Assembly: GCA_021151695.1 (NCBI GenBank)
Contig: JAGKWU010000003.1
Coordinates: 124,001-188,000, forward strand
Reading direction: 5' to 3'
DNA from: Cellvibrionaceae bacterium
GTDB lineage: Bacteria > Pseudomonadota > Gammaproteobacteria > Pseudomonadales > Cellvibrionaceae
DNA length: 64,000 nucleotides
Positions 15,971 to 22,995 of the stretch are shown piece after piece (within the stretch, counting starts at the first letter, position 1; every line of letters begins with the position of its first letter). The translations under genes were made by a program, and so were the position numbers. The notes beneath the pieces were generated by a model, which was not told where the DNA came from, searched no databases, and saw nothing but the letters and a program-made list of their open reading frames with translations.

Positions 15971-17863
15971 TCAGAGTGACTTTGTCTCTCGCTGCTGCCA
16001 CCAGGCCAGGTAATCTGCTGCGGGCATAGGTCTGGCCAACAGATAACCTTGCAATTCATTGACACCCAGTTCGCGTAATATGTTGGCTTGCCCTTCTGTC
16101 TCCACACCTTCCGCAACAGTTCCTAACTTCAGGTTGTTCGCGAGCCCAATGATCGTTTTGACAATGGCCACATCGGCGGGGTCGCGCTCTATACCCCGCA
16201 CAAAAGACTGGTCGATCTTAAGCACATCCAATGGATAAGTTTTCAAACGCGCCAGACTGGAAAAGCCAGTACCAAAATCATCCATAGCCACGCCTACACC
16301 CAACGCGCGCAATTGACGCAGAAACTCAGCGGTTTCATCTGGCTTATTCATTGCCAGCGATTCGGTAATTTCAACCTCAAGGGTGCCTTCCGCCACCAGG
16401 ACGCAGGCGGCCTGAATATCGGGCAATAATGATTCATCATAAAATTGTCGCGGAGAAATATTCACGCTCAAATGCATCGCCGGAAACAACTTTTGCCAAC
16501 GCGCAAGATGCTCTGCCGCCGTGCGCAGCACCCAACTACCAATCGGCACTATCAACCCGGTGTCCTCTGCAACTGGAATAAATTGCGCGGGACTAACTGC
16601 ACCCAACTCCGGGTGGTACCAGCGCAATAGCACCTCGCCACCACAAGGCTGACCATCTGCCCTGACGCGCGGCTGGAAATGTAACTGCAATTCCCCATTC
16701 GCCAGCGCCGTACGCAGGGCGTTTTCCATCTGTAGCCGCAGGGTCAAGCGTTCGTTCATGGAGGATTGGAAAAACTGGAAACGGCCACGGCCCATTTCCT
16801 TGGCATGATACATGGCAATGTCCGCATGCTTGATCAGAGCCTCTATATCCTCGCCATCCCTCGGAAACACGGCCACACCCATGCTGGTATTGACATGCAG
16901 ATTGTGACCTTGCAATAGATACTTCCCGACCATCATGTGATGTAGGCGCTTGATCGCAGCCAGCAGCTCGTTTTCATCTTGCAACTGAGTGAGCACTACA
17001 ACAAATTCATCGCCACCAAAACGTGCGACCGTATCCTCGCGCCGGGAGATAGACGCAAGCCGCTCTGCACAGCTGACGATGAGCGCATCACCCAACGCGT
17101 GACCGTGGCCATCATTGACCGCCTTAAAGCGATCCAGATCGAACAAGGCAACTGCGATTATTCCACCGCGCCGCTGAACCTGCGCGATGGACTGCGTAGC
17201 ACGATCCTCCAACAAACGTCGATTTGCCAAACCGGTAAGCGGATCATGCATGGCCTGCTTAATCAGTAATTGCGCATTGACCTGCTGTTCGGCAAGCGAT
17301 GATTTCAATCCATTAAGCAGAAAGGCACACGCGGCGGTCAGCGCCGTATCTATAAGCATGAAGTTGATGGTAATCCCGGCCCAGCGCAAAAACGGAGGTA
17401 CCATCAGATTAAGCCCACTGCCCTCAGCCTGAAAAAAGCTGCCGACGATCATCAGGGTTGTACCATTGAGAATCAGGCACATAATTGCGGTACGCAGGGA
17501 GAACAGCAACACCGCCAGCACCGGCATAGCCATCAGATAAATTTGGCTGGCATAACCAATCGTGATAAGCACGCAAACACTAATCATGTAAATCAGTGCC
17601 AGCAGTTGCGCGGCACGGCTGCGATAAGACCAGTCACGCTTTGCGTACAATATATGTAACCAGCTAATCGCAATGACGTCAGCACCAACCAGAATCCACA
17701 ACTTCTCGTAAATCGCCAACGCAATACTGGGCAAACCGACTAGCCAGGCAGCAACAAGCACCACGCCCAAAAAGCGCTCAAGCAGACGCTGCCGCCAAAT
17801 CGCTAGCGCAGCAGCATCGTCAGACTTATCCAGATTAGTCGGGGACAAATTAATTCTCGGCAA
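15971..17863 (-). CDS. Membrane-bound GGDEF-EAL bifunctional c-di-GMP enzyme
   Basis: 630 residues. About 190 N-terminal residues form six or so membrane helices (LGVVLVAAWLVGLPSIALAI onwards). The diguanylate cyclase domain has DPLTGLANRR, an intact RFGGDEFVVVL active loop and an upstream RRED that fits the RxxD product-inhibition site. The phosphodiesterase domain has EVLLRWYHPE in place of EAL (Glu kept), LSVNISPRQF, MDDFGTGFSSL, KIDQSFVRGI and TVAEGVETEGQ, so all metal-binding motifs seem present. Both activities are plausible. No soluble sensor domain; the membrane part may sense. Confidence 0.93.
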   Translation of the reverse strand: MPRINLSPTNLDKSDDAAALAIWRQRLLERFLGVVLVAAWLVGLPSIALAIYEKLWILVGADVIAISWLHILYAKRDWSYRSRAAQLLALIYMISVCVLITIGYASQIYLMAMPVLAVLLFSLRTAIMCLILNGTTLMIVGSFFQAEGSGLNLMVPPFLRWAGITINFMLIDTALTAACAFLLNGLKSSLAEQQVNAQLLIKQAMHDPLTGLANRRLLEDRATQSIAQVQRRGGIIAVALFDLDRFKAVNDGHGHALGDALIVSCAERLASISRREDTVARFGGDEFVVVLTQLQDENELLAAIKRLHHMMVGKYLLQGHNLHVNTSMGVAVFPRDGEDIEALIKHADIAMYHAKEMGRGRFQFFQSSMNERLTLRLQMENALRTALANGELQLHFQPRVRADGQPCGGEVLLRWYHPELGAVSPAQFIPVAEDTGLIVPIGSWVLRTAAEHLARWQKLFPAMHLSVNISPRQFYDESLLPDIQAACVLVAEGTLEVEITESLAMNKPDETAEFLRQLRALGVGVAMDDFGTGFSSLARLKTYPLDVLKIDQSFVRGIERDPADVAIVKTIIGLANNLKLGTVAEGVETEGQANILRELGVNELQGYLLARPMPAADYLAWWQQRETKSL

Positions 17864-18254
17864 AGTAAGGTGTTGCTTAATGAATATACATTAGCAGAAG
17901 TCGACGCTAAAACACCTTACAAGCATCCCCGGTGGACAAAAAAACAGGAGAACGAAATGGATAAACATTCAGGAATTATACAATTGGGCGAGCCCGGGTG
18001 TGCCTGGATATTTGTGCAATAAAGCCTATTCGCTCTTTCAAGGGCAAAGCATCTGGCCAAGGACAGAAGGTTGTGTGTAACAGAAGGTCTGGCATATGAA
18101 GAAAAGTTGCGGGGTTCGGCCAGAAGCGGTCATTCAATCTGGCTTAATGTAAGACTACATCCATTTCAAACAGCACATACAAACGAGCGTAGCGAGTTAT
18201 AATTGATCGAGAATAGCTTCGCCTCTCGGTACATTTATAGTTAAATAAACTTCA
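17864..18254. other. Left edge of the AT-rich island; no supported full gene
   Basis: Contains a possible 21-residue ORF at 17957-18022 (MDKHSGIIQLGEPGCAWIFV) with a good AGGAG ribosome site 6 nt upstream; it may be a real small peptide or the truncated start of a gene disrupted when the island arrived. The repeated tag at 18115-18134 also lies here. Confidence 0.4.
18115..18134. repeat. Dispersed tag TTCGGCCAGAAGCGGTCATT (copy 1)
   Basis: 18 of 20 bases match the copy at 22891-22910. It lies 120 bp past the stop of the island kinase gene. Confidence 0.55.
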
Positions 18255-19415
18255 TTAAAGGGATTTAATATTTTGAAAGGCCTGACCCAGCTCATCAATA
18301 CTTTTAAATCTCAGACGTTTATCGCTGCTGAGCCCGCTTTCAATGAAGCCCTTCATGCTTTTAGGGACTTTGTCGGTATTAGTTCTGCCAGTTAACACGT
18401 AGTATAAAATGCGAGTAAGAGCGTAGGTCTCATGCAGAACATCGTACTTTTCAAATCCTTCAACTACCAACCCAGGATCATTAAAATAACCCTTAAAATT
18501 GGTGTTCACTGATGTTAAATCGCTATCGGCCACCTTCACTAAACCGAAATCCGCAATTTTCACAACCACTACATCGTCATACTTCTTAAGCAGAATATTT
18601 TTTGGGCTTATATCTCGATGCAAAATTTTTTTTGAGTGTATGTATGAGAACGCCTTGATAATTTGGAGGCCCAGCTTTGTTCTTTCTTGAAAGGAAAGTT
18701 TTGTATTATTTGTTAAAATGTGGTCATGTAAGGATGTATCCATGAATTCCATTACATATTCCTTATTCGCATCATTATAACCAAATACCTCAAGAATGTA
18801 TGGAGAGCTAAACGCTCTCATTTGATCATATTCACGCCTGAATCTTTCAAGTTCTTTTGTAGTAAGATCCTTCTTTGCGCGCTTCAGCGCAAACGTCTTA
18901 AGATAAAAATTATCAAAATACTTAAAAACTTTGGCATATGATCCTTCGCCGATCAGGATTAAATCAACTGCACTTTTTTGGCTCTCAATGACAATCGTGT
19001 TTTGCGGCGAAAATATAGGAAGTGTGTAGTAAAGTTCCATTTTTTCAGTATTGGGCGGTATTGCGCTACCGCCAGCTTTGCTTAGGAAAGTTTTGCAGAA
19101 AGACAACTTTTCTCTGTAGTATCCATCTAAAACAAAAGCAAATTCAGATTTTTTTAGAGACCGTTCCAACGCTTCGATGATTTCAATGGCTTGAATCAAT
19201 GCTCGACTTGGGTCGGCCCAGAAATGAGCGGACTGATCTGAGGTTGGCAACCTCTGATTCATAGAATCAAACGCATTAATCACCATCGTATGAAGAGTGG
19301 AGAATAAAAGTTTAAGCTTTTCGTTGCCTATCGCCCCGTATAAGCCCTCATATTCATTACTCAGGCTATCAGACAGCTTTCTATAATGAGCTTCGATTGC
19401 ATTTTCAACATTCAT
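18255..19415 (-). CDS. Hanks-type serine/threonine protein kinase in the defence-like island
   Basis: 386 residues. The first ~150 are helical with no recognised domain. The kinase domain follows: glycine loop IGEGSYAKVFKY, ATP-binding Lys in FALKRAKK, catalytic loop HRDISPKNILL (active RD type), IADFGLVKV, and a shortened C-lobe. No membrane helix and no extracellular sensor, unlike housekeeping PknB-like kinases. AT-rich, in an all-minus run with a reverse transcriptase and a helicase. Soluble kinases occur in phage-defence islands (for example Stk2-like abortive systems), but no partner gene marks a known type here. Confidence 0.88.
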   Translation of the reverse strand: MNVENAIEAHYRKLSDSLSNEYEGLYGAIGNEKLKLLFSTLHTMVINAFDSMNQRLPTSDQSAHFWADPSRALIQAIEIIEALERSLKKSEFAFVLDGYYREKLSFCKTFLSKAGGSAIPPNTEKMELYYTLPIFSPQNTIVIESQKSAVDLILIGEGSYAKVFKYFDNFYLKTFALKRAKKDLTTKELERFRREYDQMRAFSSPYILEVFGYNDANKEYVMEFMDTSLHDHILTNNTKLSFQERTKLGLQIIKAFSYIHSKKILHRDISPKNILLKKYDDVVVVKIADFGLVKVADSDLTSVNTNFKGYFNDPGLVVEGFEKYDVLHETYALTRILYYVLTGRTNTDKVPKSMKGFIESGLSSDKRLRFKSIDELGQAFQNIKSL

Positions 19416-19479
19416 TCCAGCGTGATCAACCTCATTGAATCGGTGACGCCGAGCTTAGCGGCAGTTTTTAATTTACTAT

Positions 19480-19499
19480 TTCGGCCAAGAGCATACATT
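19480..19499. repeat. Dispersed tag, divergent copy 2
   Basis: TTCGGCCAAGAGCATACATT; matches the 22891-22910 copy at 17 of 20 positions, same orientation. Confidence 0.4.
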
Positions 19500-19610
19500 C
19501 GACTTAAGAATGCATGTCTAATCTATAGGTTCCATATTTGCAAATAATCCTAGTTACTTGGTAATAATGTGTAATCACATTGTAAGTGGTCATTTTTGAG
19601 AAAAACTAAA

Positions 19611-19623
19611 AAAAGCGGACATT
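19611..19623. repeat. Dispersed tag, partial copy 3
   Basis: AAAAGCGGACATT is identical to the right 13 bases of the copy at 22898-22910. It lies about 115 bp past the RT stop codon. Confidence 0.35.
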
Positions 19624-19738
19624 GAGGATTTTGGATATTCTAATTCTTATCTTATGAGATTTTAAACTCTATGGTAATGCTCAGTGTTGGTACCGACTTT
19701 TTTGCAATGACAAATCAAATTGAGCAGAAAATCGTAAT

Positions 19739-21127
19739 TTATTTACCTGATACACCTTCAATATCTTGATCAAGCTCCGCTGTTTCTTTTCTGATGCGTC
19801 GTTTAAATGCCGCCGCAACTTGAATGTCACTCATTTTATCGACAAAGTCCATTCCATACATTGTCAATGTGTCACGCTGTTCTTCAACAGAGGATGTATC
19901 GAAATTTGGAATATATCGATTTTGTAGCACACTCCGTTTTGATTCATGAAATGTTCTAACAAATGATTTTAGCCCATTTGGATCAAATGCGAATCGCCTA
20001 GCAAGGGACTGCACCGTTTTATCTAAATGATGTAATTGCTCTAATGCTTCTTCATCAATCTGAGAGAAGTAAAACACCCAGCCGCGACGAACACTTTCGA
20101 ATAAGCAACCGGAAATTCGAAGATTAAGCCGCCAATTACAAATTCTTTTTGCTTTGTTCTTCAAATAATCCGTTTGTAGAGACGGACCGTTTTTGAGTAT
20201 AGATTCTAGTCGATACTTATATGCGGTAAAAATTTGTGCCAATGAAGATTCAATTCTGTGAATAGAATCAATTTTGATCCTCGTTATACCGCCAAAAAAC
20301 TCATAACCCAAGAAATGAAATAATCCTAATGCTGAGCCACTCATGGACTTTCCTTCCGTCCGAAGTTCATGCACGCTTAAACTATACTTATCTGAAAGCT
20401 CTTCTTTGATCCTGCTATACAACTTTGAGGGCTCAGCAATAGATAAAATAAAAATGTCATCCACATAGCGAAAATAAACTATCTCTTCAATTTCGTGAAT
20501 GAGCTTATCAAATTTGCATAGGTAGATTTCTGCTAAAATATTGGAAACCGCCAGACCTTGAGGTACACCTTTATTTGAATTTGGTTTGGATCTATCAGGG
20601 TACGAAACAGTCTGGTTTTCAATGGCATCTACAATCAATTTACGAATTTGAGTTTTTCGGATCTTGCTACTTAATATTTTAAAAAGCACAGCATGATCGA
20701 TGTTAGGATAAAAGTTGCTCACATCCAACTTTAAGAAATATGTATATTTCTCTTTCGCCAATAATACGCGTATTTCAGACACAATATGTTGAGGCAGCTT
20801 GATATTTAAATGCGCCGCATATGTTTTTCTCAAAACATTGCAAAGTGCCCGTAACGCAATCCTGTCACGAAAAGTCGGAATAGAAATTACTCGAGGATAC
20901 CTGTCGGCACCTTTAGAAATTAACTTTTCTTTATATTGGGAGAATCGATATGTTCCATTTAAAACTTTTCTAGAAATTAAAGTAATTTCATCTTCAAGTT
21001 TCTTTTCAAAGGAATTTCTGTTTAGGCGGTCAATTCCTACTGCGCTTGTGAGAGATATATGATCATTGTAAAGCTCAGCCAATGACTCTTGAGAAAATTC
21101 ATGTGTAAAGTGAGCGCCAGCTGTCAT
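19739..21127 (-). CDS. Defence-associated reverse transcriptase (RNA-directed DNA polymerase)
   Basis: 462 residues. RT motifs in order: RVISIPTFRDRIALRALC (motif 1/2 region), FLKLDVSNFYPNIDH (motif A, Asp135), NKGVPQGLAVSNILAEIYL (motif B), FRYVDDIFILS (catalytic YVDD 221-224), GSALGLFHFLGYEF (motif D/E). A ~170-residue C-terminal helical region follows. There is no maturase, endonuclease or integrase domain, so it is not a group II intron; the retron marks NAxxH and VTG are absent. The gene starts inside the SLATT stop codon (ATGA overlap). Best read as an UG/Abi/DRT-type antiviral RT that acts with the SLATT protein and, I infer, the upstream RNA. Confidence 0.9.
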   Translation of the reverse strand: MTAGAHFTHEFSQESLAELYNDHISLTSAVGIDRLNRNSFEKKLEDEITLISRKVLNGTYRFSQYKEKLISKGADRYPRVISIPTFRDRIALRALCNVLRKTYAAHLNIKLPQHIVSEIRVLLAKEKYTYFLKLDVSNFYPNIDHAVLFKILSSKIRKTQIRKLIVDAIENQTVSYPDRSKPNSNKGVPQGLAVSNILAEIYLCKFDKLIHEIEEIVYFRYVDDIFILSIAEPSKLYSRIKEELSDKYSLSVHELRTEGKSMSGSALGLFHFLGYEFFGGITRIKIDSIHRIESSLAQIFTAYKYRLESILKNGPSLQTDYLKNKAKRICNWRLNLRISGCLFESVRRGWVFYFSQIDEEALEQLHHLDKTVQSLARRFAFDPNGLKSFVRTFHESKRSVLQNRYIPNFDTSSVEEQRDTLTMYGMDFVDKMSDIQVAAAFKRRIRKETAELDQDIEGVSGK

Positions 21128-21735
21128 TTAAGTAAAAACCAAATAACAGCTATTGCTGGGGCTAGATAGAAAAAAAATAACGTAATAGTTCGCCAACACA
21201 ACCACCAATAGTAGCGAAAAATTTCAAACTTCGATGGATGCCTAGAGGTAAGGCCTGAACCCGCAGCAATTCGACTGCGAATATCGTCAAGCTCATCATG
21301 ATTTTCAACATCTCGGAGGGACTTTGTGTATAGCTCTGCCAACTTGTCATACTGATCTATAAAGTTGTTAGCATTTGGGTTTGCAACCAGAGAATTCAGC
21401 TTGCTTTCAATACTTTGTAAGTCGTGATAACCAATTTTAAACCGAGCAGCTCTGTCTTTAAAAGACTTACTATTTAAGTACAAAGATAAAGCTAGTAGGA
21501 TTATTGATAATACCGCCAAACTAGTATCAATTAACTTTTTGTCAGATGGCGCGGGCTCAAAAACCAGCATTATTACAGATAAGCATGTTGTATACGCGGC
21601 ATAGACTACCATTAACAATTGTGTATGGTACTCATTTTCCAATAAGCGCTTTTCAGCATGAATCCATGCTTTTCGCGTAAACCAAATTCTGCTTACGAGA
21701 ATATCAGCTGCGTTAGTTGTATTTTGAACGGACAA
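21124..21735 (-). CDS. SLATT-like transmembrane protein coupled to the reverse transcriptase
   Basis: 203 residues. Start TTG 21735 has a strong AAGGAG 7 nt upstream. An N-terminal amphipathic helix (ISRIWFTRKAWIHAEKRLL-like) leads to two close membrane helices (TQLLMVVYAAYTTCLSVIML and SLAVLSIILLALSLYL), the 2TM SLATT layout, then FKDRAARFKIGYHDLQSIES, typical of RT-linked SLATT proteins. A third hydrophobic helix ends the protein (TITLFFFYLAPAIAVIWFLL). SLATT proteins are predicted pore-forming effectors of nucleotide- or nucleic-acid-triggered defence. Overlap with the RT gene indicates fixed stoichiometry. Confidence 0.8.
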   Translation of the reverse strand: MSVQNTTNAADILVSRIWFTRKAWIHAEKRLLENEYHTQLLMVVYAAYTTCLSVIMLVFEPAPSDKKLIDTSLAVLSIILLALSLYLNSKSFKDRAARFKIGYHDLQSIESKLNSLVANPNANNFIDQYDKLAELYTKSLRDVENHDELDDIRSRIAAGSGLTSRHPSKFEIFRYYWWLCWRTITLFFFYLAPAIAVIWFLLK

Positions 21736-21755
21736 AATAACTCCTTGTTAAAAGT

Positions 21756-21878
21756 TGGGGAGCACGAGTGATATGCAAGGTATATCTCCCTGTTTTAGGG
21801 ACTGCCGAAGCCGACGGCATTGCCGCGATTGAATAGAGTCACCCCGAAAGGTCCTGGATTTAACCAGCGTGCTCCCCA
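21756..21878 (-). ncRNA. Candidate RT-associated structured non-coding RNA
   Basis: The 123-nt element is bounded by a perfect 11-bp inverted repeat, TGGGGAGCACG at 21756-21766 and CGTGCTCCCCA at 21868-21878. Inside are adjoining hairpins (plus-strand coordinates): GATAT/ATATC 21770-21786, TCCCT/AGGGA 21787-21801, TGCCG/CGGCA 21803-21819, ACC/GGT 21841-21852 and CTGG/CCAG 21854-21867. Several abut with no gap, as in a multi-helix junction. It contains no ORF. On the minus strand its 3' end is 21 nt before the SLATT start. A weak promoter (TTGCCG, 17 nt, TAGCTT) would start about 7 nt before the 5' arm. Function is inferred from position and fold. Confidence 0.6.
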
Positions 21879-21988
21879 TTCGTTAAGCTACTTCAAATAA
21901 TCAATCTCGGCAATCCTTCTTGTGCTTATAAATAGCTCACTTACACAAAAACCATGGAAAACTACCAAATTGGCACGAGCTATTAGAC

Positions 21989-22645
21989 TTAAAGAACTGC
22001 CGATAAAAACTGTTCAATCGCCAGTATCATTTGTTCAACATCGCTCTTGGTAAACTCACTTGGATTGCCATGCGCCGCACTATTTCTAATGCCGGCATGA
22101 GCAGTAATTTGTTTCTGGGTTACTTTGCTATATACAGCCGCCTTTGCCAAATCAGCATTCATTTTATCAATCTTCCCAATAGGAATCCCTTCTCGGTCAC
22201 AAAGCTCTCGCAATGCCGTTTCCAAGACAACGCCAGCAATCACCGCAGCGGCAGAATAGTAACCGCTGTGCAGTAGCTCATTTGCTTGTTCTAATTCCGT
22301 ATCAAAAACATCAGCTTGGACGATAGCTTTATAACTAGACAAATAACCGCCATCAAAATCCTCCTTAGCAGCAACTAATATGGCCTTCTGAGCATTAAAT
22401 CTAGACAAATTGCCTGACCAAGAGCTTTGATCTTCCGACTTCACAAATTCTTTGAAATGAACACAATCTTCTCCGCCAACTTTAATTAGCAGATTTTTTA
22501 CTTTTACAACCCAGCCAAGAAGTGCATCTTGTGCAACCGACGTATCAGATCCGAATTGTTGGTAGTGGGTAGTTTTTACTGTTGATGCAACGTCATCCGC
22601 CTGCTGAATCAACTCATCAAATCTTTTCGACAGCTTATTCTTCAC
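21989..22645 (-). CDS. DUF4145/HEPN-like protein
   Basis: 218 residues from GTG 22645 (GAGG 7 nt upstream; TTG 22648 is next to it). The N-terminal half is helical. The C-terminal half has the HEPN-like four-helix pattern: QANELLHSGYYSAAAVIAGV, VLETALRELCDREG, ITAHAGIRNSAAHGNPSEFT and a last helix. RNSAAH fits the RX4H motif used as RNA-cleaving site in active HEPN toxins. DUF4145-type proteins appear both as defence effectors and as nucleotidyltransferase partners, but no MNT gene is adjacent. It lies upstream of the RNA/SLATT/RT unit on the same strand. Confidence 0.72.
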   Translation of the reverse strand: MKNKLSKRFDELIQQADDVASTVKTTHYQQFGSDTSVAQDALLGWVVKVKNLLIKVGGEDCVHFKEFVKSEDQSSWSGNLSRFNAQKAILVAAKEDFDGGYLSSYKAIVQADVFDTELEQANELLHSGYYSAAAVIAGVVLETALRELCDREGIPIGKIDKMNADLAKAAVYSKVTQKQITAHAGIRNSAAHGNPSEFTKSDVEQMILAIEQFLSAVL

Positions 22646-22995
22646 CAATATTCCTCAACCAATTAACAATCTAGCTATTTATTAACAAGTACCTATTATT
22701 TATCTCTGTTTCTTATTTTTTTCAGAGCAATTAAAAAACATTTGTCTTTTAGATACGTACTTACAAAACTAAACTTCAATTAATATGCAGTGTTTACCCG
22801 CCGCGTGAGAGACTGGTCTACTTTGGGCGCAGAGTGCCCACTCGCACAAATATTAACAAAAGTTCGGCTGAAATATTTAGTTTCTACACCTTCGGCCAAA
22901 AGCGGACATTTTTTAACGCTACTCTGACCCCAGCTATCAATCCTCTGTTACAATTAAAAGACGCGGCCCCTCATTTTTCCATTAATTACAAAAAA
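22646..22995. other. Intergenic region between helicase and HEPN-like gene
   Basis: AT-rich, no coding frame; contains the best copy of the dispersed tag (22891-22910) about 86 bp past the helicase stop. Confidence 0.5.
22891..22910. repeat. Dispersed tag TTCGGCCAAAAGCGGACATT (copy 4)
   Basis: Reference copy of the island tag; other copies at 18115, 19480 and 19611, all in the same orientation and all in intergenic gaps. Confidence 0.55.

Larger units (their letters stand above)
19416..19738. other. Intergenic region between kinase and reverse transcriptase
   Basis: AT-rich, no coding frame. Contains a variant of the dispersed tag at 19480-19499 (TTCGGCCAAGAGCATACATT) and a partial copy (AAAAGCGGACATT) at 19611-19623. 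Confidence 0.5.

Noticed and set aside
19739..21127. Group II intron maturase
   Set aside because: No maturase X or endonuclease domain and no intron domain V-like end nearby.
19739..21878. Classical retron (msr-msd) interpretation
   Set aside because: The inverted repeat could mimic a1/a2, but the RT lacks NAxxH and VTG and the element has no long msd hairpin; a SLATT-RT defence class fits better.
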